Below, piece by piece: positions 24,456 through 35,930 of a DNA stretch of 64,000 bases (position 1 is its first letter; each line of letters opens with the position of its first letter). This DNA comes from Vitellaria paradoxa (lineage: Eukaryota > Streptophyta > Magnoliopsida > Ericales > Sapotaceae), in the NCBI GenBank assembly GCA_019916065.1, contig CM034236.1:13469167-13533166 (forward strand), read 5' to 3'. Under the pieces are notes generated by a model. It was given only the letters and a program-made list of their open reading frames with translations, did no database searches and was not told the origin of the DNA. The translations under genes were made by a program, and so were the position numbers.

Positions 24456-27400
24456 CGAGCAATTTATTTATTTAGGCTTTATTTGATAATGTTTTTATTT
24501 TTTGTTTGTTTGTTTATGTTTTTAAAATTATGTAAACTGGTAACAGAAACATGTTTGTTAAATTGTTTTAAATTATTTTGTTTCTAAAAAATAAAAACTT
24601 AAACAGACTAATGTAAAAAAAAAAATGTGTTTTCATTTTATTATTTTCTGTTGCAAGCATTTTGTTAATTTTAATATTTTATCCATTTTTGTTACATCAT
24701 ATTAAAATAAATTATTTTATTCAAATATTTTATTAAATTAAAATAATTTTTAATAAATAATATAATTATATTTTATTAAATTATTTTTAATAAATATTGT
24801 AATTTAATGATTTGATTTAATTTAATAATTAATTTAAAATAATTAATTTAACTAATGTTAAACATATTTTATTAAATTATTTTTGAGAAATTTCATAATT
24901 AAATTAAATTAAATTATTTATTAAATATGAAATATATTTTATTAAATTATTTTTAATAAATATTGTAATTAAATTATTTAAATTATTATGAAATAGATAA
25001 CTAAATTATAATTAATATATTTTATATTTACTGGGTTAAATGATATAATACTGATATTTTATTCAATTATTTTTAATAATTGATATAATTAAATTAAATT
25101 AATATGAAATATATTTATTAAATTCAATTAATTTTTTAAAAACTAATAAAATTAAATATTTTATGAAAATAAAAATTAATAATTGTAAACAAAATTAAAT
25201 TTCCAAACTTCATTTCAGAAAAAAAAAAAAAACACGTTTATAGAAAATAAAAAATAGAATACATAAACATAAAAATATAAATAAAAAAATGACAGCATTA
25301 TTAAATGACTCCTTAATAAACAAGTAAAATTAAATTCGTTTAATAGAATTACGTCCCAATAATGACTGACTTAGCTCATTAAAAGTTCGAGCTTGTTAAT
25401 ATATATATATATATACATATATATATAATTAAATAATATATATCTTAAATATTGTAATTAAATATTTTATATTTATATTATGAGTGTATATGCATCGGGT
25501 TGGATCGGAATCATAATATAATAAATTGACTCAATGTATTATTGGGTCTAAAAATTTAGATCTAAATCGAACGAGCATGCTATAGAATTGAATGTACTCA
25601 ATTTGATTCAAGGTCTATGACATATTAATATTTTTATGTGTAAAATAAAACTTTAACATTAGGTCGAACCAGTTTTATAAATATTTAGACCCAATATCAA
25701 ATTAAAGTGATTGGATTAAGAGTTTTTAGAGTTAGAATCGAACCAATCTATTCAGGTTTGGTTTGGATTGGTCCAAGACTCAGTCCATCAAGTCTTTTGT
25801 GCATCACTAATATATGTCATGATATCAAGTCTTTTGTGCATCACTAATTTATATTATGATAATGAATTTTTTATTTTAAAAATTACGTTATAATTTATTG
25901 AATTCTTAATTAAATTATTTCTATATTGCGAATTATTTTTTGAGCTATATTATATTTCATAATAATATATTAATTTACCAAAAATAATAATAATAATATA
26001 TTAAATTTATATGCTATATCTAGAAGAAATTAGTAATTACACATAATATTTTTATTTTAATAATTAAGTTTGAGATATGTGAACATAATCTATAAATTAC
26101 AAAATTATTTCTTGTGAATTACGAAACCATCTTATTTGTGATGAAATTTTTTTTTTTTTCATACAATACAGAATACTAAAAATGAAGATTCATTGATGGA
26201 TAATTCAGACTTGGCAGGATACCTAAATGAACTGAGTTTGAATAAAAAGAGTAGACTTCATTTGTAAACGACATTGTCCCGTCGATTTGCTGCGCTAGTT
26301 TTTCTTAGCAGCATTGTACTCAGAGACGAAGCTGGGGGGGTTTTAGGAACGGTCATGGCTCTTCTCTTTTGATATTTTATCTATATACATATAATATATT
26401 TAATACAAAAATACATTAGTAATGGTGTGGCTCCTTTGTAAATGAAAAGTCTCCTCAAGTATTCCACGTAAAAATTAATTAAGCATATTTTTTTTTCAAT
26501 ATAAACCCAAAAATATCTCTCTCTCCTACCTTTGAGATTTCTTTTTTCCATACTATTAATCATTATGTTTTCACATTTTTTTTTATATACTTTATCTTCC
26601 TATTATTTTCACCTTTTCTTACTTCACTATCATTCACTCTTTCTCTATTTCTATCTCTACAAATCATTTCTCTTATCATTTTTTTACATTCTCCATTATA
26701 CACTCCTTATTCTTTATCATTTTCACTTTCTTTTAATTTACTATTCCCCAACTCTCTCTCTCTCTCTACATACCATTTTTCTCCGTCAATTGTAGTATCG
26801 TTTTAGATAAAATAATCTCAAATAAAGGGTTACTATTCTTTTTTTTTTTTCACCTTTTGGTTCAGTTCTACTTGTTTCTCTTCTTCAAAAAGAGTTTTAT
26901 CCATCTTATTAAACAAAGCATTCCATCAAAGTCAATACACATCAACATTCTTACTAAAAATTTTTTGGCTCCCCTGTCATAAAATTCTAGCTTCATCCCT
27001 GATTGTACTAGGTAGAGATTGATGGCCTCAATCCTTTTTTTTTTTTTTGGTAGTTACATCAATCCTCTTTTGAGTGTTTGGAGTTCTGAAAAAGATTAAA
27101 AAAAAAAGTTAGACTTGAAGTGATGTAAAAGTAATAAATGGTGAAATTTAATTAGAGAAAGATGAAAACTTTTTGAGTTTTTTGAAAAAAATTTAGGCCT
27201 TGGAGCCAGTTAAAAAAAAAAAAAAAAACAAAACGTGATTGCTTTTTTCTCCCTTACATTTAAGGTGAAAATTACTTAAAGTTCTGAACTTTAAAAATCC
27301 ATCTTTATACTTCTTTTATTTTAAACTAAAGTAAAAATGTTAAAAGATACGACAAAGATAACGACTTTGGCTCTTAGTAATTTGAAAATTTTCATTTGTA

Positions 27401-28121
27401 CTCTCAGTAGTTCAAATTATCTACATTTACATTCCCTAATTATATTTGATTTTTAATGGGTATTTTTACTTTTCACTTAAAAATTTAATGCCACTTGTGA
27501 CTCTACTTCAATCCAAATTATAAGAGGTGCAAAGATAAATTTTTAAAGCTCGGGAAATGTAAACGATTTTTATTTTAACTATAAGGGTTAAAATAACAAT
27601 TATCCAAAAAAAAATCAAAAAAAAATAAAAGGCCATCATGTTCTTATATTTTTTTCACTTTCATTTTATGATGTAACCATAGCATGAATGGTTAGATATA
27701 AAATAAAACCCACAGACTAATTAGTTAAGTTTTGATACATCATTCACCTGAAATCCTTGCCAATGACTTGCTGGTTTGGTAGAACGTGACGAGAACACCA
27801 AACTAACATGTTACAGATTTGATTACATGTCCAAGATCCAAAATTTACTTTAAAAAAAAAAAATAGAATGCATTAGGTCAGTTGCGTCACCAACTCGTTA
27901 TAAGTGAGCTCATGAAAGCAATATTTCTTGTACATTCATGCACAAGAGAAAAAAAATGACCTTTTATTTATTTATTTATTTATTTATTTTCAGTTATGTG
28001 TAGGTGTAACATTGGAGCGGGTATAGGGTAGGTGGCTTTCCACAATCTTGCTTGATCGTGTAATTATCCTATCTGGTTCCCGTCGTGTCACAGTAAAAAA
28101 ATAATAACATTTTATTTCTTT
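24456..28121. other. Very AT-rich region without a gene
   Basis: No coding region is supported. 24560-25500 consists of TTTATTAAATTA-type words in many degenerate copies. 26490-26800 is a pyrimidine-rich strand ending in a CT dinucleotide run. 27230-27610 has alternating short words typical of old MITE or Mutator-derived debris. A (TTTA)n run occurs at about 27966-27990. The open stretches here are low-complexity Leu/Phe/Tyr reads and I do not regard them as genes. Confidence 0.6.
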
Positions 28122-28570
28122 GGGTATAGTATAAAAATCATTCATACAGTTTACATTCGATACCACTTTAAATTTTTTCGTTTTAATTATAACAATTTAA
28201 TCCTTGTCACTTCGATCAAAGTGCAGTTGGTTCCATTTGTCACACACACCTCTTATACCCAACTATTAAAATGAGAATAAATTTATTAACTTATATTTAT
28301 TTTCTCCAAAAGTCACTTTAAAGTTAGGTTCTATTAAAGAGATTCAAATTTTCCCAATACCTTTCAGTTATTTGAATTGAGGGTTTGGGTTTGTTAAAAT
28401 AAATAAATAAATTTGAGAAAAAAAAAAACTGATTGGGTGAAAATAATAGAAAAGTAATTTTTTTTAGTTAGAAAAAAAGATAAGATATATAATTAATAAA
28501 TATTTGTAAAAATATTTAAGCTCAACAAAATAATAATTTTATTTTCTTTTTACTTTTCCCCCTCAACAAA

Positions 28571-28602
<32 letters not shown>

Positions 28603-28980
28603 ATTAGAAGTGTTTCAGCTAAAAAGATTGATTTATTAACTACTTACTTTTCATATGAGAGTATTTGGAGTTGTAAAATTACAGTCTTAGAAATTGTGCA
28701 ATAAATAAAAAATTTAAATTTTATAGAGATTTGTAAAATTTTAGAAAGTTCCAAACAAGCCCATAGCTGAATTAAACAAAACCCTTCCTTATGCAAAATG
28801 TAAATTATTCTACCTATCCATAGATTAAAATCAAACTTGAACTAAGAAAAAAAAATTATTACAAAAAATAATTGAAAACGTGGGTTTCATGGAGATTTTA
28901 ATTAAACTAATAAAACATTGGCAACATCAAGTGGGTTGATAGGAACTACCAAGAAGAAAACGACACTGGCGGCGGAGAAG

Positions 28981-31900
28981 TGTTACATACTTTTTTGAAT
29001 AAGAACAAAAGATCGAAGAGTAGGAAATTTGGATAACAGTATGAAAGAATATGAAAGAAACCCACTTCGAAACCTCCATTTGATTTAAATCAAGGTGAAT
29101 CCCTAAATTGTAAGATCAATTGTAGACTTATGTCCTATTTCTTTCATTGATAACTTTAAAAGATATTTGTACAGGGGCTTTGTAGAAAACTAACCACTAT
29201 CACCTACTAAACTACCCTATAAAATAGCAAATATAACTAATTCTCCTAAAATAACTTGATTACTAAACCCACATATAACATTATCACCTAAAATAACTCC
29301 ATCACTAAACCCAAAAATATAACATTATCTAAATAAATATAAATACAAAATTGAGTACATAACATTCCTTCCCCTTATGAAAACCTTGCTCTCAAGGTTT
29401 AGATAAATCTTAAATCTGAACGGTGGTGACTGTCCCACTTCCCTATCTTTGTAGCAATCAATCAAATACTTTGTTTTCCTTAACATTAAACTTTAAATCC
29501 TCCACCTTTTGGAACACAGGCATCAATGAATAGGCACCAAATATGTATCGTCTACCTTTTGAAGCACACACATGTAACTTGTAATGGACATCCTTAGTGG
29601 CCAGAGTAGAAACTTGTAATACCCCAAATTTTCATGTTAATATAATTTGATGGTTTTAACATGTTTTGGGCATGTTAGTATGTTAATTAATGGAGTTTAG
29701 TCATTAAAGATGACTTGGGGTGTGAATTTTGGAAGAAATGGGCAAAATAGCTCAAAAATCAACATTTTGACTCGGGGTGTGCAGAGGGGCGCCCAAGGTA
29801 GAGGAGGGGCGCCCATGGGTCTAGCATGGGCGCCCATGGTCCATGATGGGCGCCCCACTTGTGCAGAAAATCAACAGTAAGTTGACCTCTGCAATTTCCA
29901 GCCGAGACTTAACCCTATGGGCACCTATACTAGCTAGGAGTGAGGTTAGACCTGAAGATTACTGTTGGGGGATTAAAAATATTGATATATATATATATAT
30001 ATATATATTAGATGGATTTGATGCAAGAGAGATAGAGAGAATCGGCTAGGGAAACAAAGAAGAGAAAGAGAAGAGCAAAGGAGGAGAAGAAGCCACCGGT
30101 TGAGGATTTCAAAGGTAGGTTTTCCAAACCTTCATGGAATTCAAATTCCTTTTACAAGATTGAAATTAAGACCTTAAGAAACCTTCCTATGTTGTTCATT
30201 TTTAGTTTTGATCAAGGAGGGAGAAGATTGACCTCATCAAAATTTGAGGGTTTAGAAGCTCAAGACACCCATTTGTTGATCTATCTTTTTACCACTCAAG
30301 GTAGGGATTTCTAGTCTCATTTTAACATATATGAGATATATTTGAGCTAGTAACACTTCTATGAAATTTATTTAAGATTTGGAACCCTTGGAAGTGGAGT
30401 TTGTGTAGATGAATGGTTGTGTGTATATATATGTATAGGTTGGAGCTAGATTTTTGTATTGAAGAAATGGATGGATTAAAATTTGTTTTGATGGACTTTT
30501 TGGAGTCTTCTAGGTCCTAGACAACCCAAGAAATTAAGGTATTAGGTTAGATATTGGATTGGGTAAAGTTTAGAACCTAAAAACATGACTTAAAGCTGAA
30601 ACCGGAGCAAAGTGACCTTCTGGGCATCAGAGGGGCGCCCATGCTCTGAGGTGGGGTGCCCATGCCCCCTCAGGGGCGCCCATGAACTTTAGGAGGGGCG
30701 CCCACAGAGACCAGAACACCTATTCTGATTTTTCTTAACTTGACTTCCTACCTTAGGATTATGAAGGGGTTAGGCATATGTTTGTATGTGAGACTTTTAT
30801 TTGATTAATTGTATGGATTTTAAAATGGGAATGAGCTCTTAAAAGTGATTAAAGGTTGATTATCTTAAACCTATGGGATTAAGCTTGTAAAGGGGAATGC
30901 TTGCTACCATGAATGAAATGAATTGGAAGCCTACTTTGGGATAAGGGTTTTAATCAAATAGAATTGTGAATATGCCTTAATGTAAACTAAATGTCAAAGT
31001 GTATGAACTTGTGATTGCATTAATGAATTGTGATTTGGCAAAAGGGAGCTCATGTTCATAACAATGAAAAATGTTAAATGTTTAATGATACTTACTAAAT
31101 GTTGTTATGTAATGAATCCTGGAATGAACCGGAGTGTGGATTTGTGTTGTGGAAAAGTATATGATGTTGAATGTGGACTTGTGAATGATGAGATGTGATA
31201 TGATGAACGATTGTTTGTGTGACGGGGGCCGTGGTGGGGTGTGGTAAACAGGAAGGGTTTGAGAGTACTCTCGGGTTGAGAGTCCCGGAACCTGGGCAGG
31301 GTTTGGTGTCAATGCCAGTGGGTTAGTAGCCCACAACATTGTGAGTGTATGGGTTACCCGTGACCTTGGATTGTGATCCTAAACAATGGTGTTTGGTTTG
31401 CCGTTTCCGTTGGGTCTGAACCCATAAAAGACGGTGTTGTGTATACACCCAACCCCCGATGAATTGTGTGACTATGGTTGTGTGATGGATTGTTGGAATG
31501 TGATAATATGGATGTGAATACATGATTAAATGTTGAATTTGTGATAATGTGGTTGGAAATGTGACTAGATGTAATATTAGGAAATTCAATAATGGAGATT
31601 GTTTGGAATTTGATGCCATATTGTGATGTCATTAAGTGTCAATAGGTATTGTAAATATGGATATGTGATCAATTTTGATTAAACATTAAAAAGTGAATTG
31701 AAATATGATCTGAGACTTAACAATGAAAATCTAAAGATTAAGTATTGGTTGGAATTAAATTTCTTTTCACAATATTGTTGTGTATAAAGGTACATAGTCT
31801 AAAATGGTGATGTCAATGAATGATTTTGATTCTAGAGTAGAGGTGGTAACTAGATACATCATAGAATGCTTGCATGTGTGAAATACATATCATATGTGTT

Positions 31901-32740
31901 TATTTGAGACTTGTGGGCACAAGTGGACCCGTGCTCACATCCCTACAGACTTTAATGCAGGTACAAGCAATAACAATCAAGTGGGTTGATGTGTTGGGAC
32001 TAGGAGGTTATGCATAAGCCCTACCAAGCTTATCAAAGCTCTTGGTCATCTAGTTTAAATTTCTTTTGGGAATTGTAACGTTGTACATTTATGAACTCTT
32101 TCAATTTGGTTGTAATGGCCATAAGGCCTAAGTTATGTAATTTGGGAGTGGTGTATTGTGGTTGGTGACATGGCAATGGTCAAGGTTAAACTTATGTTAT
32201 TCTATCTTATGTCTTGGGCTCACTAGCTTATGTTGCGTTGCTCTGATTATGGGATTGGTTATATTAGTGCATGTTATGTGTGTTTATCACTCACCCCTCG
32301 GGTCCCGAGATCCGAGACGTGACAAAACTGATATGAACAAAAGATGGAAGAGTATGAAATTTGGATAAGAGTATGGAAGAATATGAAAGAAATCCACTTT
32401 GAGGCAAGTCGAGGTGAATTAGACCTCTTAGATCGTAAGATCAATTGTAAACTTATCTCCTATAACTTTAAAAGATATATATATATATATATGTGTATAT
32501 ATATATATGTGTATATATATATATATGTGTATATATATGAGCTCTGCTGAAAACTAACCATTATCATAATTAAATAACCCCCAATTGAACTATCCTATAA
32601 AATAACAAATATAACTAATTCTGCTAAAATAGCTTGACTACTAAACCCACGCATAACATCATCACCTAAAATAACTCCACCACTAAATCTACACATAATA
32701 TTATCTAAATAAATATAAATATAAAATTGAGTATATAACA
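28981..32740 (-). mobile_element. Ty3/Gypsy-type LTR retrotransposon relic inside the MULE
   Basis: The left LTR (28981-29364, 384 bp) begins TGTTA and ends TAACA. A diverged second copy lies at about 32335-32740, also ending TAACA, with its other end missing. The relic is flanked by the 5-bp duplication AGAAG (28976-28980 and 32741-32745). A purine tract, read on the minus strand as AAGGGGAAGGAA, abuts the left LTR, so the left LTR is the 3' one. The preceding minus-strand word AACCTTGAGAGCAAGGTTTT resembles the end of plant Gypsy polyproteins. Only about 250 bp of internal sequence (29365-29614) remains, so most of the element was deleted. Confidence 0.85.
29615..32324 (+). mobile_element. 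Solo LTR of a large Ty3/Gypsy element
   Basis: The 2710-bp LTR starts TGTAATACCCCAAATTTTC and ends GATCCGAGACGTGACA, the typical ends of plant Gypsy LTRs. It is flanked by a perfect 5-bp target duplication AAACT (29610-29614 and 32325-32329), and no internal domain or second LTR is present, so it is a solo LTR left by recombination. It contains a TA microsatellite (29986-30008) and two clusters of the palindrome GGGCGCCC. The open stretches within it are not genes. Confidence 0.95.
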
Positions 32741-32745
32741 AGAAG

Positions 32746-32931
32746 GTTCTCTCTGCTACCATTGGATATGTTGATTGACCGTTTAGGTTGAGGATGTGAA
32801 ACTTCGATTTTAACGTTCATTATTGATTCTGTCATTAATGACACAGTATCCTTTATATCAACTCTTGAGGATTTCTCTGCACTCATCCATAGATTTTGGG
32901 TATATTCTGATTCTTCTACCATTCTCTTCAA
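32746..32931 (-). pseudogene. Gene-like cargo of the MULE, split by the Gypsy relic
   Basis: A minus-strand open stretch begins at Met 32931 with MVEESEYTQNLWMSAEK and runs into the Gypsy relic at 32745. If the relic and one AGAAG copy are set aside, the same frame continues at 28975 for about 15 more codons to a TGA. This supports both the target duplication and a once-continuous coding segment. I do not recognise the protein. It is more gene-like in composition than its surroundings, suggesting a captured host fragment (Pack-MULE style), but no parent gene is visible here. Confidence 0.4.
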
Positions 32932-33438
32932 TCATTACCCAAAAAATCATTTGTACTATAGCGACAAGCACACATTCATAGTCACAAAGGGTGGAAAGAA
33001 TTGTCGAATCGGTACGAATTAAAAGCCACGGACACAATTTCCTTCTTCAAGCCAGATCAGAGTGTGTAGAGGAGGTGTTTCCTGATTGAATTCATCAAAC
33101 TATTTGACATTAATGATGAAGTTAAGCTCGATGTTGACATTGTTATTCCTAAAAATCTTTTGTTCCTAAAAATTTTCTATTTTTACTAGAATTTATTTTA
33201 TTATTTTTTAACAAACTCGAACCTACAATTCAAAGGAGTTAGGTAATCTTAAATTTCTTTAACAGAATTGAATTTTGGAGAAGATGAATGTAAATTGACA
33301 AATTTGTTCTTATTCTAACAGCTGATTACAAACGATAACTTTGACCAAAATTATATGGATTAGACTGTTACAATTAAAATAAGAGAGATTAAAGTAATAC
33401 CAAGTGTAAATTGTAAGAGTAACTTCTTTACTTTACCC

Positions 33439-35930
33439 ATTATTTTATTTTAAAAATGACATAGCCAACAAAATATATACAAACTAACTATTAACTAAAA
33501 CAACAAAAAAAAATATCAATATGTAAATTAATAAAATGATAAAAACTAATATTTCAACTTCTCAACAGATAAAGTGAGATTAGTAAAATTATTTTATTAA
33601 TTATGAATCTAATAGAGCGAGTAATATTTTCCTAATCTCGCTGTATTATAAACTCTATTGTATTCTAATTTTTTTTTCCTAAACTTCTGTTCCATTAGCA
33701 TAAAATCGGAATAAATTTTGTACTTTATCCTTTTATCCACTCCATTACCATCTCAATTTATTAAGTGTTGGTTTCAATCTTCTATCGGCATCACATTATT
33801 TTTGGGAAGGGAAGGTGGGTTACATTTGGTCGGTAGTAGGATTGAGGCGAGTTTGAGAGTAAAGATGGAGTAAGTGTAAGGGTATGAATAATCATGTTTG
33901 GTTTGTACAAAGAATGACTTGAGATGATATATGTTCGGTAAGTAGAATGGAATGAAAATAAAGTAAATACCCATATTGCCCCTTGTAAAGAAAAGCAAAC
34001 ATGTATTTAATTTTAGTAAATCATTTTAATAAAATAAAATATTTTAATAATAAATTAAAATTTATTTTGATAATAATTAATTTTAATAATATAAAAAAAG
34101 GATACAGGGCTTAATTGGGTGTCGTGCACACCAAACAAGAAGTTTCATGCCTATGGGACTAGGAACAGGGATCCCATGCATACCAAAACAATGTTGGCTT
34201 GCACACAAAGTGTGATTGTTAGACTTGTATTACATTTAAACCCTTAAAAACATGATTTCTAATAACATTTTATTTTTCTGGTAATAACAAAATATTTATT
34301 CATTATTTAAGCGTATATTATGTTCTCTCATTTATAAAGCATGTGATTAAAGTATTAAGTATAAAAGGTCAATACAGAAAGACTTAAATTACAAGTTTTT
34401 ATAAATAGATATAAATTTATAGTTTTTAATGAAACGGGCATTTTATTATATTAAAATTGTAACTTTTATACTTTTTAATTGGGTGATCTATCTTAATCAC
34501 TGAAGTAGGAATTTTGAGTAAAAAAGTTAATGTGTATATATGATATACATATTGAACGAACTATTGTAAATTGTGATCTGCTTTAATAAATGTCATAGAT
34601 CACAGGTTATTAAACTTTAATAAGTTTAATAAACTTTAATCCTGAGTTTGTAGTGGACACATATTTATGAATTAAATCTATTTGAGATTTCACTGAATAA
34701 GACATATAAACAGTTAAAATCTCGATAGCTTAGAAATTTAATTTCAGGAGTCGTGGGAACATTTACTTATAAGATGGAATCTATTTTATTGTGCTCACAT
34801 AAGCTATTTATTATACTTGATCATTAAATCTATGACTACAGTTTATTCAATAAATTGTTTATTGAATAATATTTATTTCTAAATTATTTAACAAATATAG
34901 AAATATTAAGAATGATAAAAGTTTAAATAAATAGTGACTTATGGATAAATATGTATTTTAAGAGGTTTGACAAATAATATTAGTCTAACTTAATTACGAA
35001 CATGTAATGGATGGTTAATTAAGTGGATATTATTGATCTAAGACCAAATTCATTTTATTAAAAGGTGTTTTAATTAAATGAATTCTAATATGGGCAACTA
35101 GAATGCAACCCTAGGCTTTTAGTGGAATAGCCTTTGGTTAACTTAAAAGGCTAATGGGATGTCATAAGATGACAAGACCCAAATCCTTTAAGTTAGAGCT
35201 AGGAGTTCATGGGCTTTTAGTTCCCAAGTTAGCTCAATTAATCTTGATGAGCTGAGGTCCAGTTGGTTTAGGATTTATCTATTTCATTTGAAAAAGAAAT
35301 TTTAATGTTATATAAAGATATAACGTATATCAGGATAGAATGAAATGGTTAAGAAATATTCTCTCAATGGTTGAGAGATTTTTTCTAATACATTGTCAAT
35401 TGTTGAGATAATATCTAAGATACGTCTGTTAGTTGTTGAGATAATATCTGAGATATGTTATCTCTACTTCCCTAATATAAACTTTGATATAAACTAAGAT
35501 AAGCCAAAGAAAAGACCTGATACGTGACCACACAAATATCACTTAGAGAGGGAAAATTTTGAGAATTGTTTGGAAGGTAGAATTACTGGGTAGGAATCTT
35601 TTTGGTGCACATCTGTAATTTTCTGTAACCTTCAAGCTTTGCGTTGAGGTATTTTCCTTTTCCCTATGTTATTAAAACCAATAGTAATAACTCTGGTGTT
35701 CTATATTGTTTTAGTTTTTTTTTTTTTTTCTGGGTAAGTGTATTAGTTTAGTTTCCTTGATGGTTATACTTTAGATTTTTAGATTTGTTTGGAATTTTGT
35801 TTAATTTTGTTGATTTGAGTTTTAGGGTAATTATTAAAATTGATATTTATTTTGTGTTATATCCATATATGTATATGTATGTTATGTGATCATCAATCTT
35901 CCACATTATTTTTTTTTTCATGTAGGTTAC
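33439..35930. other. AT-rich intergenic region with possible LTR-like repeat
   Basis: No gene is supported. From about 34530 to 35700 the texture resembles a Copia-type LTR: a long AT-rich first part, then a GC-richer stretch around TTCATGGGCTTTTAG and a region with two near-identical GTTGAGATAATATC words at 35402 and 35437. Ends and target duplication could not be identified, so this is only a suggestion. Confidence 0.3.

Larger units (their letters stand above)
28122..33438. mobile_element. Long-TIR Mutator-like element (outer layer of a three-level nest)
   Basis: The left end (28122 to about 28415) and the right end (about 33175-33438) are inverted copies of one another over about 260-300 bp with many differences. 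The left starts GGGTATAGTAT and the right, read inward, GGGTAAAGTAA. Shared inner words include TTTACA, TTTTAATT.TAACA, GGTCAAAG/GATCAAAG, TTTTCTCCAAAA and GTTTGTTAAAA. No clear 9-bp target duplication was found. Without the retroelements inside it, the element would be about 1.55 kb, like its relatives at 37.3 and 47.6 kb. It appears to carry a short gene-like cargo. Confidence 0.75.

Noticed and set aside
26532..26795. 87-residue Leu/Tyr/Phe-rich open stretch
   Set aside because: It is a translation of a pyrimidine-rich, CT-repeat tract with no conserved feature.
31082..31632. Open stretches on the minus strand of the solo LTR as genes
   Set aside because: They lie fully inside a TG...CA LTR with target duplication and show His/Thr/Pro-rich low-complexity composition.
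28103..33450. ATTTTATTT as the 9-bp target duplication of the outer 28.1-33.4 kb element
   Set aside because: The two copies are offset by several bases from the terminal GGG and the word is common in this AT-rich sequence.
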